NCBI GenBank assembly: GCA_023411395.1
Contig: JAEYOV010000002.1
Coordinates: forward strand, 76,504 to 140,503
Direction of reading: 5' to 3'
From: Bacillota bacterium
GTDB taxonomy: Bacteria > Bacillota > Clostridia > Christensenellales > Aristaeellaceae
Length of the DNA stretch: 64,000 nucleotides
Shown here: positions 22,930 through 31,150 of the stretch, in pieces
Position numbering within the stretch: the first letter of the stretch is position 1
How the letters are laid out: every line of letters begins with the position of its first letter
Translations under genes and position numbers: made by a program
The notes under the pieces: model-generated
Told to the model about the DNA's origin: nothing
The model's input: only the letters and a program-made list of their open reading frames with translations
The model's database searches: none

Positions 22930-24987
22930 ATGCCGCTTGAAATCACGGCCCACGCAGGATTTTGCATGGGTGTTCAACGGGCAGTGACAACGGCTCTTAA
23001 CGCGGCGGAGGAAGGGAAAGCCCTGTGCACGCTGGGTGAACTGACCCATAACCCGCAGGTTGTGGCGCTGCTTAAGGAAAAAGGGGCCCCTGCGGTGGGC
23101 GCGCTTACGGAGATAGGCGGCCGCACTGTCCTTATCCGCAGCCACGGCGTCACACCCCAGACGCTGGAAACGCTGGGCGGCATGGGCGTATCCGTCATGG
23201 ACTGTACCTGTCCTTTTGTGGATAAGCTCCATCAGGCCGTGGCGGAGTACTCCGCCGATGGACGGCCGGTGGTGCTGGTGGGGCAGCAGGACCATCCCGA
23301 GGTTCAGGGTACGGCGGGCTGGTGCCGCGGGCCAGTGCATATCCTGCGAGAGGAAGCTCAAATCGAAAGCCTGCCGCCTATGGAGGAAGCTTTGGCGGTG
23401 GTTCAGACCACCTTCCCACCAGACAGATGGGAACGGATCGCTGCGATCCTGCGCGCAAGGATACCCGGCATCACGGTGAAAGACACCATCTGCCCGGAGA
23501 CGAGAAGGCGCCAGGAGGAGGCCAGGGATCTGGCCTCACGAGCGGACGCCATGATCGTGGTGGGCGGTATGTCCAGCGCCAATACCCGCAAGCTCTTTGA
23601 AACCTGCCGGGCATTGTGCAAGCGAACCATTTTGGTAGAGCGTGCGGCGGATATTCCGCCGGGCTTTGCAGATATCCATTCAGATCTTATCGGAATAACC
23701 GCTGGCGCGTCTACGCCGGATTGGTCACTTAAGGAGGTTGTCACCCGCATGATCGACAAGGAACAACAGGATCAGATGCTCCCCGCGGAAGAAGAAACCA
23801 AGAACAGCTTCATGGCGGATGTGGAGGCAACTCTGGTCAAAATCAAACCCGGCCAGACCGTTACCGGCACTGTCGTCCAGATCACCGATGATGAGATCTG
23901 CGTCAACATCGGCTACAAATCTGACGGCCTGATCAAGCGCACCGATCTGACAGCCGATGATGTCGAGCTGGGCCAGGAGATCGAGGTGGAAGTGGTCAAG
24001 GTCAACGACGGCGAAGGCAATGTAGTGCTTTCCCAGCGCAACATCGTCAACCGCAAATCCTGGGATGCGCTGATGGCAAAGTTTGACGCGGGCGAGTATG
24101 TCGAAGGCGTTGGCAAGGAAGCCGTCAAGGGCGGCCTGATTGCCGAGGTGGATGGCATCCGCACTTTTGTGCCGGCCTCTCAATTGTCCCAGCGGTACGT
24201 GGAGAAGATTTCAGAGTTTGTGGGCAAGCCCATCAAGCTGAAAATCATCGAAGTGGACAAGCAGAAAAAGCGCATCGTGGCCAGCCGCAAAGCCTATCTC
24301 CTGGAAGAAAGCGCCTCCAAGAAAAAGGAGGCTTGGGATAAGCTGGCGGAGGGCGAAGTCGTCACCGGCATCGTCCGCAGGCTCACCGACTTTGGCGCCT
24401 TTGTGGATGTGGGCGGCGTGGACGGCCTGATCCATGTGACGGATTTAAGCTGGGGCCGTATCAAGCATCCTTCCGAAGTCGTCACCCCCAACCAGGAGGT
24501 GCAGGTCAAAATCCTGTCCCTGGACCGGGAAAGGGAACGCATCCAGCTTGGTTACAAGCAGCTTCAGCCCAAACCCTGGGATGTGGCGGAAGAGAAATAT
24601 GCTGTCGGCTCCGTGGTGGAAGGCAAAGTGGTACGCATCACCACCTTCGGCGCGTTTGTGGAGCTGGAGCCCGGCCTGGATGGCCTGGTACACATTTCCC
24701 AGTGCGCCCTTACCCGCGTTCAAAAGGTGGAAGACGCGGTGAAGGTTGGTCAAATTGTCCGCGTAAAGGTATTGAAAGTGGAGCCCACCGAAAAGCGCAT
24801 CAGCCTGAGCATCCGCGAAGTGCTGGAAGACGAAGCCTTCAACTATAGCCAGGATATTCCCGGTGAAGGCGAATTCGATGCCGCGGCCGAAAAGGCGGAT
24901 CTGGAACCTGCCCAGGAACCTGTTCAGGAACCCGCCCAGGAACCTGCTCCGGAAGCTGAAGTTATAGAAGAACCCAAGGCCGAATAA
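22930..24987 (+). CDS. ispH: Bifunctional HMB-PP reductase / S1 RNA-binding protein
   Basis: A 685-residue fusion. Residues 1 to about 285 are IspH, the last enzyme of the MEP isoprenoid pathway, with [4Fe-4S] ligands Cys12 (GFCMGV), Cys94 (CTCPFVDK) and Cys188 (CPETRRR). Residues about 300-640 hold four S1 repeats (for example GTVVQITDDEICVNIGYKSD and GLIHVTDLSWGRIKHPSEVV), as in ribosomal protein S1. The tail is acidic and Gln/Glu/Pro-rich with a repeated QEPAQEP pattern. This fusion is known in Clostridia; why the two functions are joined is not established. A strong terminator follows. Confidence 0.96.
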   Translation: MPLEITAHAGFCMGVQRAVTTALNAAEEGKALCTLGELTHNPQVVALLKEKGAPAVGALTEIGGRTVLIRSHGVTPQTLETLGGMGVSVMDCTCPFVDKLHQAVAEYSADGRPVVLVGQQDHPEVQGTAGWCRGPVHILREEAQIESLPPMEEALAVVQTTFPPDRWERIAAILRARIPGITVKDTICPETRRRQEEARDLASRADAMIVVGGMSSANTRKLFETCRALCKRTILVERAADIPPGFADIHSDLIGITAGASTPDWSLKEVVTRMIDKEQQDQMLPAEEETKNSFMADVEATLVKIKPGQTVTGTVVQITDDEICVNIGYKSDGLIKRTDLTADDVELGQEIEVEVVKVNDGEGNVVLSQRNIVNRKSWDALMAKFDAGEYVEGVGKEAVKGGLIAEVDGIRTFVPASQLSQRYVEKISEFVGKPIKLKIIEVDKQKKRIVASRKAYLLEESASKKKEAWDKLAEGEVVTGIVRRLTDFGAFVDVGGVDGLIHVTDLSWGRIKHPSEVVTPNQEVQVKILSLDRERERIQLGYKQLQPKPWDVAEEKYAVGSVVEGKVVRITTFGAFVELEPGLDGLVHISQCALTRVQKVEDAVKVGQIVRVKVLKVEPTEKRISLSIREVLEDEAFNYSQDIPGEGEFDAAAEKADLEPAQEPVQEPAQEPAPEAEVIEEPKAE

Positions 24988-25000
24988 CAAAAATTTACAT

Positions 25001-25063
25001 AAGCTGTATCCGGAAAGCGGGCAGGCACTTCCCGCAGGCTTTTCGGGTGCAGCTTCTTTTTTT
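25001..25063 (+). terminator. Strong terminator after ispH-S1
   Basis: An 18-base stem (25001-25018 with 25038-25055, three G-U pairs, otherwise matched) containing an inner GGG/CCC hairpin, followed by seven T (25057-25063). Confidence 0.85.
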
Positions 25064-25097
25064 CAGCGGAACAAGAACTACGAAGAAGGTGACATGC

Positions 25098-25739
25098 TTG
25101 AGGCGGTGCGTGATCATCCCCGCCTGGGCGCCGGATGGCATACGCGAAGTGGTGGCGCTTCGGGAGGATGATTTTATTGTCTGCGCTGATGGCGGTTATG
25201 CGCTGGCCCGCCGGGAGAGTATTCTCCCCCACGCAGTCGTGGGGGATTTTGACTCCCTTGGAAAGGCGCCGGACAGCCTGCCGTCCGGATGCCGCGTCTT
25301 GCATGCGAACCGGGAAAAGAACGAGACGGATACATTCCTGTGCCTTCAGTACGGGATCGAAGCGGGATGCGGCTCCTTGGTGCTTGCCGGCGGGATCGGC
25401 GGGCGCCTGGACCATACAGCGGCCAACCTGCAGTTGCTGGTTTATGCGGTCAGGCGTGGGTATCCTATGTGGATGCTGGACAAAAACAACCGGGTCACAG
25501 CCATGGAGCCGGGAGAAATGCGGATTCCTCGTGCGGACGGCTTCAAGCTGTCGGTGCTGGCCTATGCCGGGCCTTGCCGGGGTGTGACGCTGGAGAATGT
25601 GAAATATCCCCTGCATGAGGCGGTGCTGGCGGAGGATTTTCCGCTAGGGATCAGCAATGAGTTTGCGGGACCGGAAGCGGTCATCCGCCTCAAGGCGGGC
25701 TGCCTGCTTGTTTTTTTGAGCAAGGACAGGGATATGTAA
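25098..25739 (+). CDS. thiN: Thiamine pyrophosphokinase
   Basis: Transfers pyrophosphate from ATP to thiamine, 213 residues. Seen: FIVCADGGYALA, VVGDFDSLG, EKNETDTFLCL and LAGGIGGRLDHTAANL, all diagnostic. Start is uncertain: TTG at 25098 gives the family N-terminus (MRRCVII) and lies 5-6 bases after AGGTGA; GTG 25089 overlaps that site and starts further upstream fall in the terminator. No own promoter and no TPP riboswitch were seen, so it may rely on read-through. Confidence 0.9.
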   Translation: MRRCVIIPAWAPDGIREVVALREDDFIVCADGGYALARRESILPHAVVGDFDSLGKAPDSLPSGCRVLHANREKNETDTFLCLQYGIEAGCGSLVLAGGIGGRLDHTAANLQLLVYAVRRGYPMWMLDKNNRVTAMEPGEMRIPRADGFKLSVLAYAGPCRGVTLENVKYPLHEAVLAEDFPLGISNEFAGPEAVIRLKAGCLLVFLSKDRDM

Positions 25740-25800
25740 GGCAAAAAGCGGATAATTTGCGGAAAAATACATAGAAAATGCGTACAATTCGGTAATTTTC

Positions 25801-25829
25801 TTGAAGAAACGTGTCTCTTCTGATAAAAT
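25801..25829 (+). promoter_or_regulatory. Sigma-A promoter of purC
   Basis: TTGAAG (25801-25806), a 17-base spacer, TAAAAT (25824-25829), 52 bases before the purC start. No purine riboswitch in the short leader. Confidence 0.6.
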
Positions 25830-25881
25830 AATTGTCACCATTTTATATAAACAACAGGCAGGACGCAAAGGAGCATCATGC

Positions 25882-26592
25882 ATGAAAATTGGCGGACTGA
25901 TCCTTGAGGGGAAGGGCAAACGGATTTATGAGACGGATGACCCGCACCTTCTGGCCGTTTATTTCAAGGATGAAGCCATGGCCTTTCACGGGCTCAAACG
26001 CGGGCGGATCGTGGGCAAGGGTGAAATCAACAATGAAATCTGCTGCCATCTGTTTACGCTGCTTACAGATCAAGGGATTCCCAATCATTTTGTCAGCAAG
26101 CTGGACGCGCGGCAATCCCTTGTAAAGCGTGTGGAAATCATTCCGGTGGCGGTCAAGGTGCGCAATATTGTGGCCGGGAGCTTGGTCAGGCGCATCGGCT
26201 ATACGGAAGGAACGCGGCTGAAAAGCACTGTATTGGAATGTACCCTCAAAGATGAGGAGTTGGAATATCCCCTTATCAACGAAACGCACATCCGGGCCAT
26301 GGGCCTGTGTACCCAGGAGGAATTGGCGGCCATGTATCATATGGCCCTGAAGATCAATGAGATACTGACCGCCCACCTGAAAGATATCGGCATTGAATTG
26401 ATCGATTTCAAGCTGGAGTTTGGAAGGTGTGATGGACAGATCATACTGGCGGATGAAATATCTCCCGACACCTGCCGTTTCTGGGATGCCAGGACCCACG
26501 AACCGCTGGACCTGGACCGCTTCCGCCGGGATCTGGGGAATGTGGAACAGGGCTATCAGGAAGTATTGCACCGGCTGATGGGGATCGGCTGA
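25882..26592 (+). CDS. purC: SAICAR synthase
   Basis: Phosphoribosylaminoimidazole-succinocarboxamide synthase of purine synthesis, 236 residues. Seen: LEGKGKRIYETDD, GKGEINNEICCHLF, VAVKVRNIVAGSLVRRIG, IDFKLEFG and ADEISPDTCRFWD, all hallmarks. AAAGGAG lies 8 bases before the ATG at 25882; the longer opening starts in the promoter. It stands alone, with no other pur genes in the window. Confidence 0.97.
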   Translation: MKIGGLILEGKGKRIYETDDPHLLAVYFKDEAMAFHGLKRGRIVGKGEINNEICCHLFTLLTDQGIPNHFVSKLDARQSLVKRVEIIPVAVKVRNIVAGSLVRRIGYTEGTRLKSTVLECTLKDEELEYPLINETHIRAMGLCTQEELAAMYHMALKINEILTAHLKDIGIELIDFKLEFGRCDGQIILADEISPDTCRFWDARTHEPLDLDRFRRDLGNVEQGYQEVLHRLMGIG

Positions 26593-26648
26593 TGATGTGC
26601 AACGTTTGTAAAATTACGTGCCTGAGGCGGCTGGAAAGCGTATTCTCG

Positions 26649-26677
26649 TTGATGCCGCCGTTTTTTCATGATATGCT
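26649..26677 (+). promoter_or_regulatory. Candidate sigma-A promoter of the NAGPA-type gene
   Basis: TTGATG (26649-26654), a 17-base spacer, TATGCT (26672-26677), 36 bases before the start. Confidence 0.5.
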
Positions 26678-26713
26678 CAATGGGTTTACAGCCTTTTGAA
26701 ACGAGGAAGCGAT

Positions 26714-27643
26714 ATGAAACGGTTGTTGGCTCTGCTGGTCTTTATAGCACTATTTTTTCCTGCAGCTTTCGCGCAGGCTGCAGAAGGGGATTTTCCCGCC
26801 CTGAACGAAGCGGGATTCCTCACGGATGGCGAATTCATTTATCAGAACGAAAAAGACGGCGTATGGCGCTATGCTTCCGCTACGCTGAAGGTTGAAATCC
26901 TCCGCCAATATGACAAGAAAAAGAACCTTACCTGGTATGAGGCGGAAATCTGGGGCCGGGATGGCGATATTTTCCGCTGCATCCCCAATGATCCTCAGGA
27001 CCGTATCCGCAGCGCGGACTGGCCTGCCAATATCGCCAGGAAAAACGGCACTGTGTTTGCCATCAACAGCGATTTTGCCCATTTGCGGCTGCAGCAAAAG
27101 CAGCGCTCAGGCATTCTTATCAGGGACGGCGTGGTCCTGGGGGAAAAGACGCTGACCCATAATAAAGGCACCTTTCCCAACCTGGACAATATGGCGCTTT
27201 ATCCCGACGGGCGCATGGAGGTATATGCCTCCGACGCGCATACGGCTCAGGAGTACCTCCAAATGGGCGCGCTGGACGTACTGGCCTTTGGTCCCTACTT
27301 GATCATGGATGGGGAATTGAATGAAGCGGCACTGAAAAAGTACGGCAGAAGCAGCGCTCCCCGCACAGCCGTGGGCATGGTGGAGCCTGGCCACTACTTT
27401 GCCATGATGCTGGAAGGCCGCCACAGTAAGAGCCGGGGCGCGGGCATTTCCTTTCTGGCGGAAAAACTGAAGGAGAAGGGATGCCAAACCGGCTTCAACC
27501 TGGACGGCGGACAGACGGCGACCATGGTGTTCATGGGCGAACAGATCATCCATGTGGGAAAAACGTCGGGCACCAATGCCAGCGCCCGCCGGGCGGCGGA
27601 GATATTGGGCATCGGTATATCCGATCAGGTGCCCAAGCCCTGA
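26714..27643 (+). CDS. Secreted phosphodiester glycosidase-family (NAGPA) protein
   Basis: A 309-residue exported protein with the NAGPA domain. Seen: a signal peptide ending near AFAQA, INSDFAHLR, the TAVGMVEPGHYFAMMLEGR strand pair and the signature GFNLDGGQTATMVF. The mammalian relative uncovers mannose-6-phosphate; bacterial members are thought to act on envelope glycans, with roles mostly unknown. GAGGAA precedes the ATG at 26714. Followed by a bidirectional terminator shared with the collagen-like gene. Confidence 0.85.
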   Translation: MKRLLALLVFIALFFPAAFAQAAEGDFPALNEAGFLTDGEFIYQNEKDGVWRYASATLKVEILRQYDKKKNLTWYEAEIWGRDGDIFRCIPNDPQDRIRSADWPANIARKNGTVFAINSDFAHLRLQQKQRSGILIRDGVVLGEKTLTHNKGTFPNLDNMALYPDGRMEVYASDAHTAQEYLQMGALDVLAFGPYLIMDGELNEAALKKYGRSSAPRTAVGMVEPGHYFAMMLEGRHSKSRGAGISFLAEKLKEKGCQTGFNLDGGQTATMVFMGEQIIHVGKTSGTNASARRAAEILGIGISDQVPKP

Positions 27644-27660
27644 ATGCAGTAAAGAAAAAA

Positions 27661-27691
27661 GACCGCCGGCTGAAAACCGGCGGTCCTTTTT
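27661..27691. terminator. Bidirectional terminator
   Basis: GACCGCCGG (27661-27669) pairs with CCGGCGGTC (27677-27685), followed by CTTTTT and preceded by six A. It separates two convergent genes. Confidence 0.9.
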
Positions 27692-27695
27692 GCTG

Positions 27696-28895
27696 TTATA
27701 GCAGGCCAACCTCCGTAATGACCAAGTTGGCTTGTACTGGAATATCCGCGAATACCACCGCGGCGCCTGTGGCGTTGACCAGTGTGATGACGGCGGGCGT
27801 CGTGGTGACGGTAATCAGTGCGCTGCCGATGATTTGTCCTGTAACGATGGGCGCAGCGCCAATCACACCGCCGCCTCCATCCAGTTCAACGGCAAAAGCC
27901 AGACTGATCGGTCCATCCGAACCGTCCGTAGCGACCCACCAAGAAACATAGTAGTTGCCCGGAGCGGTGATGGTGAATTCCCCTGTTGCTAGATTGTAGC
28001 TGATATCGTTCGCCTGGTCATTGGTAATCGTATCAAAGACAACCGTAGCGCCATCAGCCAGTAAATCACCGCCATCCCCCAGCAACTGCGTTTGAATGCC
28101 CAGCAGTACACTTTCGGGTCCGGTGGGGCCGGTATCGCCAGTAGGTCCAGTAGGTCCAGTAGGTCCTGTAGGTCCGGTTGGGCCTGTATCACCGGTGGGG
28201 CCGGTAGGGCCGGTATCACCAGTAGGTCCTGTAGGTCCGGTGGGTCCGGTAGGTCCGGTGGGGCCTGTATCACCGGTGGGGCCGGTAGGTCCTGTATCAC
28301 CAGTGGGTCCGGTAGGCCCGGTAGGCCCGGTAGGTCCGGTGGGGCCGGTGGGTCCTGTAGCGCCTGTGGCGCCGGTAGCTCCGGTGGGTCCGGTAGGTCC
28401 GGTGGCACCAGTAATGCCGGTGGCTCCGGTGGGGCCTGTAGCGCCTGTTGCGCCGGTAGCTCCAGTGGCTCCGGTAGGTCCGGTTGCTCCGGTAGGCCCG
28501 GTAGCCCCCGTCGGGCCTGTGGGTCCGGTAGGCCCGGTGGGTCCGATAGCGCCAGTAGCGCCTGTGGCACCGGCTGGGCCGGTAGGCCCAGTGGGCCCGG
28601 TGGGTCCTATAAACCCTCTACATCCCATGGGTCCCGGAGGTCCCGGAGGGCCAGGAGGTCCTGGAGGTCCCGGAGGTCCCGGGATGCAGTGGGAAGGCGG
28701 GCAGGGTGGGCAGGGGGGACAGGGCGGGCAGGAAGGTGATGGAGGACAAGGCGGATGAGGTGGCCCGGGGGGACAGGCCATCACTGGGCGTATATCGGGC
28801 GCCGGACAGGGAGGCGGATAGCAGGGACGGCGGACTGGGCCGTAGCCTCCGGGGCCGACACCCTGGGGCGGATAATGGTAATTGGGATTTCTCAT
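27696..28895 (-). CDS. Collagen-like exosporium-type glycoprotein (BclA-like)
   Basis: A 399-residue protein in three parts: an N-terminal Pro/Cys-rich region (CPPCPPCPPCPP), a collagen-like G-X-Y region from about residue 75 to 265 dominated by GPT, GAT and GDT triplets, and a C-terminal domain of about 135 residues with LLADGATVVFDT and GNYYVSWWVATDG, resembling the jelly-roll domain of BclA-type and C1q-like proteins. Such proteins form hair-like filaments on spores and carry glycans on the Thr residues. Start ATG 28895 has only GAGG upstream. A sigma-K-like -10 lies about 50 bases upstream, which would fit a spore-surface role. Confidence 0.88.
   Translation of the reverse strand: MRNPNYHYPPQGVGPGGYGPVRRPCYPPPCPAPDIRPVMACPPGPPHPPCPPSPSCPPCPPCPPCPPSHCIPGPPGPPGPPGPPGPPGPMGCRGFIGPTGPTGPTGPAGATGATGAIGPTGPTGPTGPTGATGPTGATGPTGATGATGATGATGPTGATGITGATGPTGPTGATGATGATGPTGPTGPTGPTGPTGPTGDTGPTGPTGDTGPTGPTGPTGPTGPTGDTGPTGPTGDTGPTGPTGPTGPTGPTGDTGPTGPESVLLGIQTQLLGDGGDLLADGATVVFDTITNDQANDISYNLATGEFTITAPGNYYVSWWVATDGSDGPISLAFAVELDGGGGVIGAAPIVTGQIIGSALITVTTTPAVITLVNATGAAVVFADIPVQANLVITEVGLL
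28120..28620 (-). repeat. Degenerate tandem repeat coding for the collagen region
   Basis: Nine-base G-X-Y codon units are repeated, with higher-order units of 27 and 45 bases where GDTGPTGPTG recurs. Such repeats can change length by slippage or recombination without frameshift, since the units are multiples of three. Confidence 0.8.
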
Positions 28896-28944
28896 ACACA
28901 ATCCTCATTCTTCTGCGAAATTTGGATGAACTCCATCCAATGTT

Positions 28945-28953
28945 TACATTATG
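28945..28953 (-). promoter_or_regulatory. Candidate sigma-K -10 element of the collagen-like gene
   Basis: On the minus strand CATAATGTA fits the sigma-K -10 consensus (CATAnnnTA) exactly, about 50 bases before the start codon. The -35 is not convincing (CA rather than AC at 16 bases). Confidence 0.35.
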
Positions 28954-28970
28954 CGGACAAATATAAACTT

Positions 28971-29023
28971 GACACTGGACAACCCTTGAAAATACAAGGT
29001 TATCCAGCGTCTTTCGGTTTTTT
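28971..29023 (+). terminator. Stray terminator-like hairpin
   Basis: GACACTGGACAACCCTTG (28971-28988) pairs with 28995-29011 with two mismatches and one bulge, followed by six T (29018-29023). There is no + strand gene before it, so it may be left over from an inserted element. Confidence 0.5.
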
Positions 29024-29084
29024 ATTGTACTGTCCAGTAGTACGCCAGTAGCAAAAACTACTTCCCGAGCAAAGCGTCCATAGT

Positions 29085-29213
29085 TTAGGCCGCTTCCTTC
29101 TGTCTTTTTTTGTCCTCTCCATCATAATATTCCTGTGCCGCATCCATGGAATTGCCAAGCAGATTAGCCACAAAGGTTTTTATTAGAATGGTGGGCTGTG
29201 ATTTGATTTCAGT
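29085..29213 (-). pseudogene. Fragment of a decayed gene (C-terminal piece)
   Basis: On the minus strand the last 42 codons of an ORF remain (...TFVANLLGNSMDAAQEYYDG, then EDKKRQKEAA and stop at 29085-29087), closed upstream by a stop. In another frame just upstream (about 29200-29290) reads CYSEINGKSQQNPIKSEL, consistent with a frameshifted earlier part of the same protein, and that frame too has a stop. The composition looks like an accessory-element protein, but I do not recognise the family. Confidence 0.35.
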
Positions 29214-29343
29214 TCAGACTTTATCGGATTTTGTTGGGATTTGCCGTTGATTTCGCTGTAGCAATCAAGACAATACGTAGCTATAATCTTCCTTCATATC
29301 ATTTCATCGTGTTTGTTTATCTGGTTTAGCAACTTGTGCTCTT

Positions 29344-29628
29344 TCATTTTCCCTGGGCCGAGCTAGGCTGTTTCATAGGAGGAAGCGTGCTCTTTGGGAA
29401 CTCCATTACGAATGTATCGATAAGCTTTACTGGAGCCTTTTCCTTGGGGAGTGACAGCACGACTCCAACAGCAATGATAATGATAATGATAATAGAAATG
29501 ATAACAATTAATGCAATAGTTCTACGTACTCTTCTATTTGGATCTCCGCTGCCAAACCTCCCTTTTAAAAATCCAAACAGAGCAGCAAGCCCTATAAACA
29601 GCATTGCTGCAATCACATGCTCAATCAT
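29344..29628 (-). CDS. Small hypothetical membrane protein (94 aa)
   Basis: A 94-residue protein with an N-terminal membrane segment (MIEHVIAAMLFIGLAALFGF) and a second, almost pure Ile/Val segment (TIALIVIISIIIIIIIAVGV) after a short basic loop, then a Pro/Lys-rich tail. Its start overlaps the end of the upstream 58-60-residue gene by 8 bases, indicating translational coupling. AT-rich codon use unlike its neighbours suggests acquisition from elsewhere. No family recognised. Confidence 0.55.
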   Translation of the reverse strand: MIEHVIAAMLFIGLAALFGFLKGRFGSGDPNRRVRRTIALIVIISIIIIIIIAVGVVLSLPKEKAPVKLIDTFVMEFPKSTLPPMKQPSSAQGK

Positions 29629-29797
29629 TTTTCAAATCCTTTCTTTCCTTTTTTTGTACCGCTGTAGCTTTGCACTCCTCTCCGTATTTTTTTGCGGCTT
29701 TATAAGATTTTATGGAAAGCCACGCAACAAACCCATAAAACACAAGGGCAATGAGACCAGACAGCAATCCGCTCTGGACAGCCTGATAACTATCCAT
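29621..29797 (-). CDS. Small hypothetical membrane protein (58 aa)
   Basis: A 58-residue protein with one membrane segment (LLSGLIALVFYGFVAWLSIK) and a Lys-rich tail. ATG at 29797 is 10 bases after AAAGG; a GTG at 29803 is also possible. Together with the overlapping downstream gene it forms a two-gene unit of tiny membrane proteins in the AT-rich island. Possibilities include a toxin or immunity pair or a holin-like pair; nothing in the sequence decides. Confidence 0.5.
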   Translation of the reverse strand: MDSYQAVQSGLLSGLIALVFYGFVAWLSIKSYKAAKKYGEECKATAVQKKERKDLKND

Positions 29798-30186
29798 AGT
29801 CACACCCGCCTTTCCAACTATGAAAATTTCAAGATTTGCACCAACATTTTATTCTTCTTTCTGAAGTACCAAAATTTTACATAATGATAGCATGTCCAAC
29901 AGAATAATACAAGATAGAAAATAAGCGGCAGGATGGATGCTCTTTTTGCTTTTCAGTCGTAAAGTGGCATTTAAACGTGAGGAAAATTACATTGACCCAA
30001 TGGACATGTCTTAATACACGAGCAGCATAATGCGTACAGGGTGAATGGGATGCTATGTTTTGTCTGGCATATTATGCGGACAAGAATGCAAGTGTTCCCA
30101 TGGCAGGATGCCGGTGCGCAAAATGGTTCCGTTTCATTATGCCTGGGGTGGATGAACCGGAATTTCGGAAAAACGTGACGGATGGC

Positions 30187-30215
30187 TTTTCAGGCTGCTC
30201 TCCTTGTGGTATAAT
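30187..30215 (+). promoter_or_regulatory. Sigma-A promoter (extended -10) of the yicC operon
   Basis: TTTTCA (30187-30192), a 17-base spacer, TATAAT (30210-30215) preceded by TGG, making an extended -10. 33 bases before yicC. Confidence 0.7.
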
Positions 30216-30248
30216 ATATAACTTGAAGAAGGCACCGGAGGATATCGG

Positions 30249-31121
30249 ATGCGCAGTATGACAGGGTACGGCCGCAGGCAGCTTCAGGCGGACGGCCGTG
30301 AGATGACGGTGGAAGTCAAGACGGTAAACCACCGTTTTTTGGACATAGGCTTTCGCATGCCGCGGAATATGAGTTTTTTGGAGGAGCCGACCCGCGCCCA
30401 ACTGTCGGCATCACTCAAAAGGGGCCACGCGGATGTTTTTTTGAATTACCGTAACAATAGGGAGGACGCAAGGGAGGTCTCGGTGGACGAACCGTTGCTA
30501 TCCGCCTACAAACAGGCTCTTGGCCGCATGGCCGCCGTATCGGAAGCCGCCAATGACGTTGCATTGTCCCATTTGGCGGCCTTGCCTGACGTACTCCGCG
30601 TCACTGAGCGGGAAGAGGACCGGGAGGCCGTTGCCGGTCTCATGAAAAAGACGTTGGAGGCAGTTCTTGCGGATGTGCTTCTTATGCGGGAACAGGAAGG
30701 GGAAGCGCTCCTTATTGACTTGGAATTCCACCTGGCGCAATTGGAGCAGCTTGCGTTAAAGATCGCCCAAAAGGCTCCGCAGGTGGCGCAGCTTTACCGG
30801 GAGCGGCTGGAAACACGGCTGGCTGAACTGGACATTTCGCCGGTGGAGCCCCAGCGGCTGGCACAGGAAGTGGCCCTGTTTGCGGACCGCTGCGCCATAG
30901 ACGAGGAGCTTTCCCGCCTTTCCTCCCACATTCAGCAAATGCGAAGCTGCATGAAAGGTGACGGGGAAGCGGGGCGCAAGCTGGATTTTCTGGTACAGGA
31001 GTTGAACCGGGAAGTCAACACCATCGGCTCCAAGGCCGCGGATGCGGAAATCACCAATTGGGTGGTAGCCGCCAAGTGTGAAATCGAAAAGCTCCGGGAA
31101 CAGGTTCAAAATATAGAGTGA
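30249..31121 (+). CDS. yicC: YicC-family endoribonuclease
   Basis: A 290-residue protein of the YicC/YloC family, reported as endoribonucleases. Seen: N-terminal MRSMTGYGR, VEVKTVNHRFLDIGFRMPR, and the C-terminal GRKLDFLVQELNREVNTIGSK and EIEKLREQVQNIE, all typical. GGAGGATATCGG precedes the ATG. It opens the yicC-remA-gmk-rpoZ-coaBC operon, a standard Firmicutes order. Confidence 0.95.
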   Translation: MRSMTGYGRRQLQADGREMTVEVKTVNHRFLDIGFRMPRNMSFLEEPTRAQLSASLKRGHADVFLNYRNNREDAREVSVDEPLLSAYKQALGRMAAVSEAANDVALSHLAALPDVLRVTEREEDREAVAGLMKKTLEAVLADVLLMREQEGEALLIDLEFHLAQLEQLALKIAQKAPQVAQLYRERLETRLAELDISPVEPQRLAQEVALFADRCAIDEELSRLSSHIQQMRSCMKGDGEAGRKLDFLVQELNREVNTIGSKAADAEITNWVVAAKCEIEKLREQVQNIE

Positions 31122-31150
31122 CGGACACCGGCTCAGGAAAGAGGGATGGG

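Larger units (their letters stand above)
28948..30083. mobile_element. Candidate decayed insertion bounded by a 13-bp direct repeat
   Basis: ATTATGCGGACAA occurs at 28948-28960 and again at 30071-30083 in the same orientation. Between the copies the sequence is clearly more AT-rich than the surroundings, gene-poor, and holds a decayed ORF, a stray terminator and two small membrane ORFs. This could be an insertion with a duplicated target or attachment site. A single 13-bp direct repeat at this distance is expected about once by chance in a window this long, so the call is tentative. 28896-29084 and 29804-30186 hold no gene I can support. Confidence 0.3.

Noticed and set aside
25064..25097. 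TPP riboswitch before thiamine pyrophosphokinase
   Set aside because: There is no CUGAGA-type core, and the space after the terminator is too short.
28120..28620. CRISPR-like or non-coding tandem array
   Set aside because: The units are multiples of three bases in one open frame, without unique spacers of constant length; it is the collagen region.
28096..28758. Gly-Pro-Val repeat opening on the + strand (and Gly/Ser/Arg repeats in a second frame)
   Set aside because: It is the mirror of the collagen-like coding repeat on the minus strand. Low-complexity G-X-Y codons keep several frames open.
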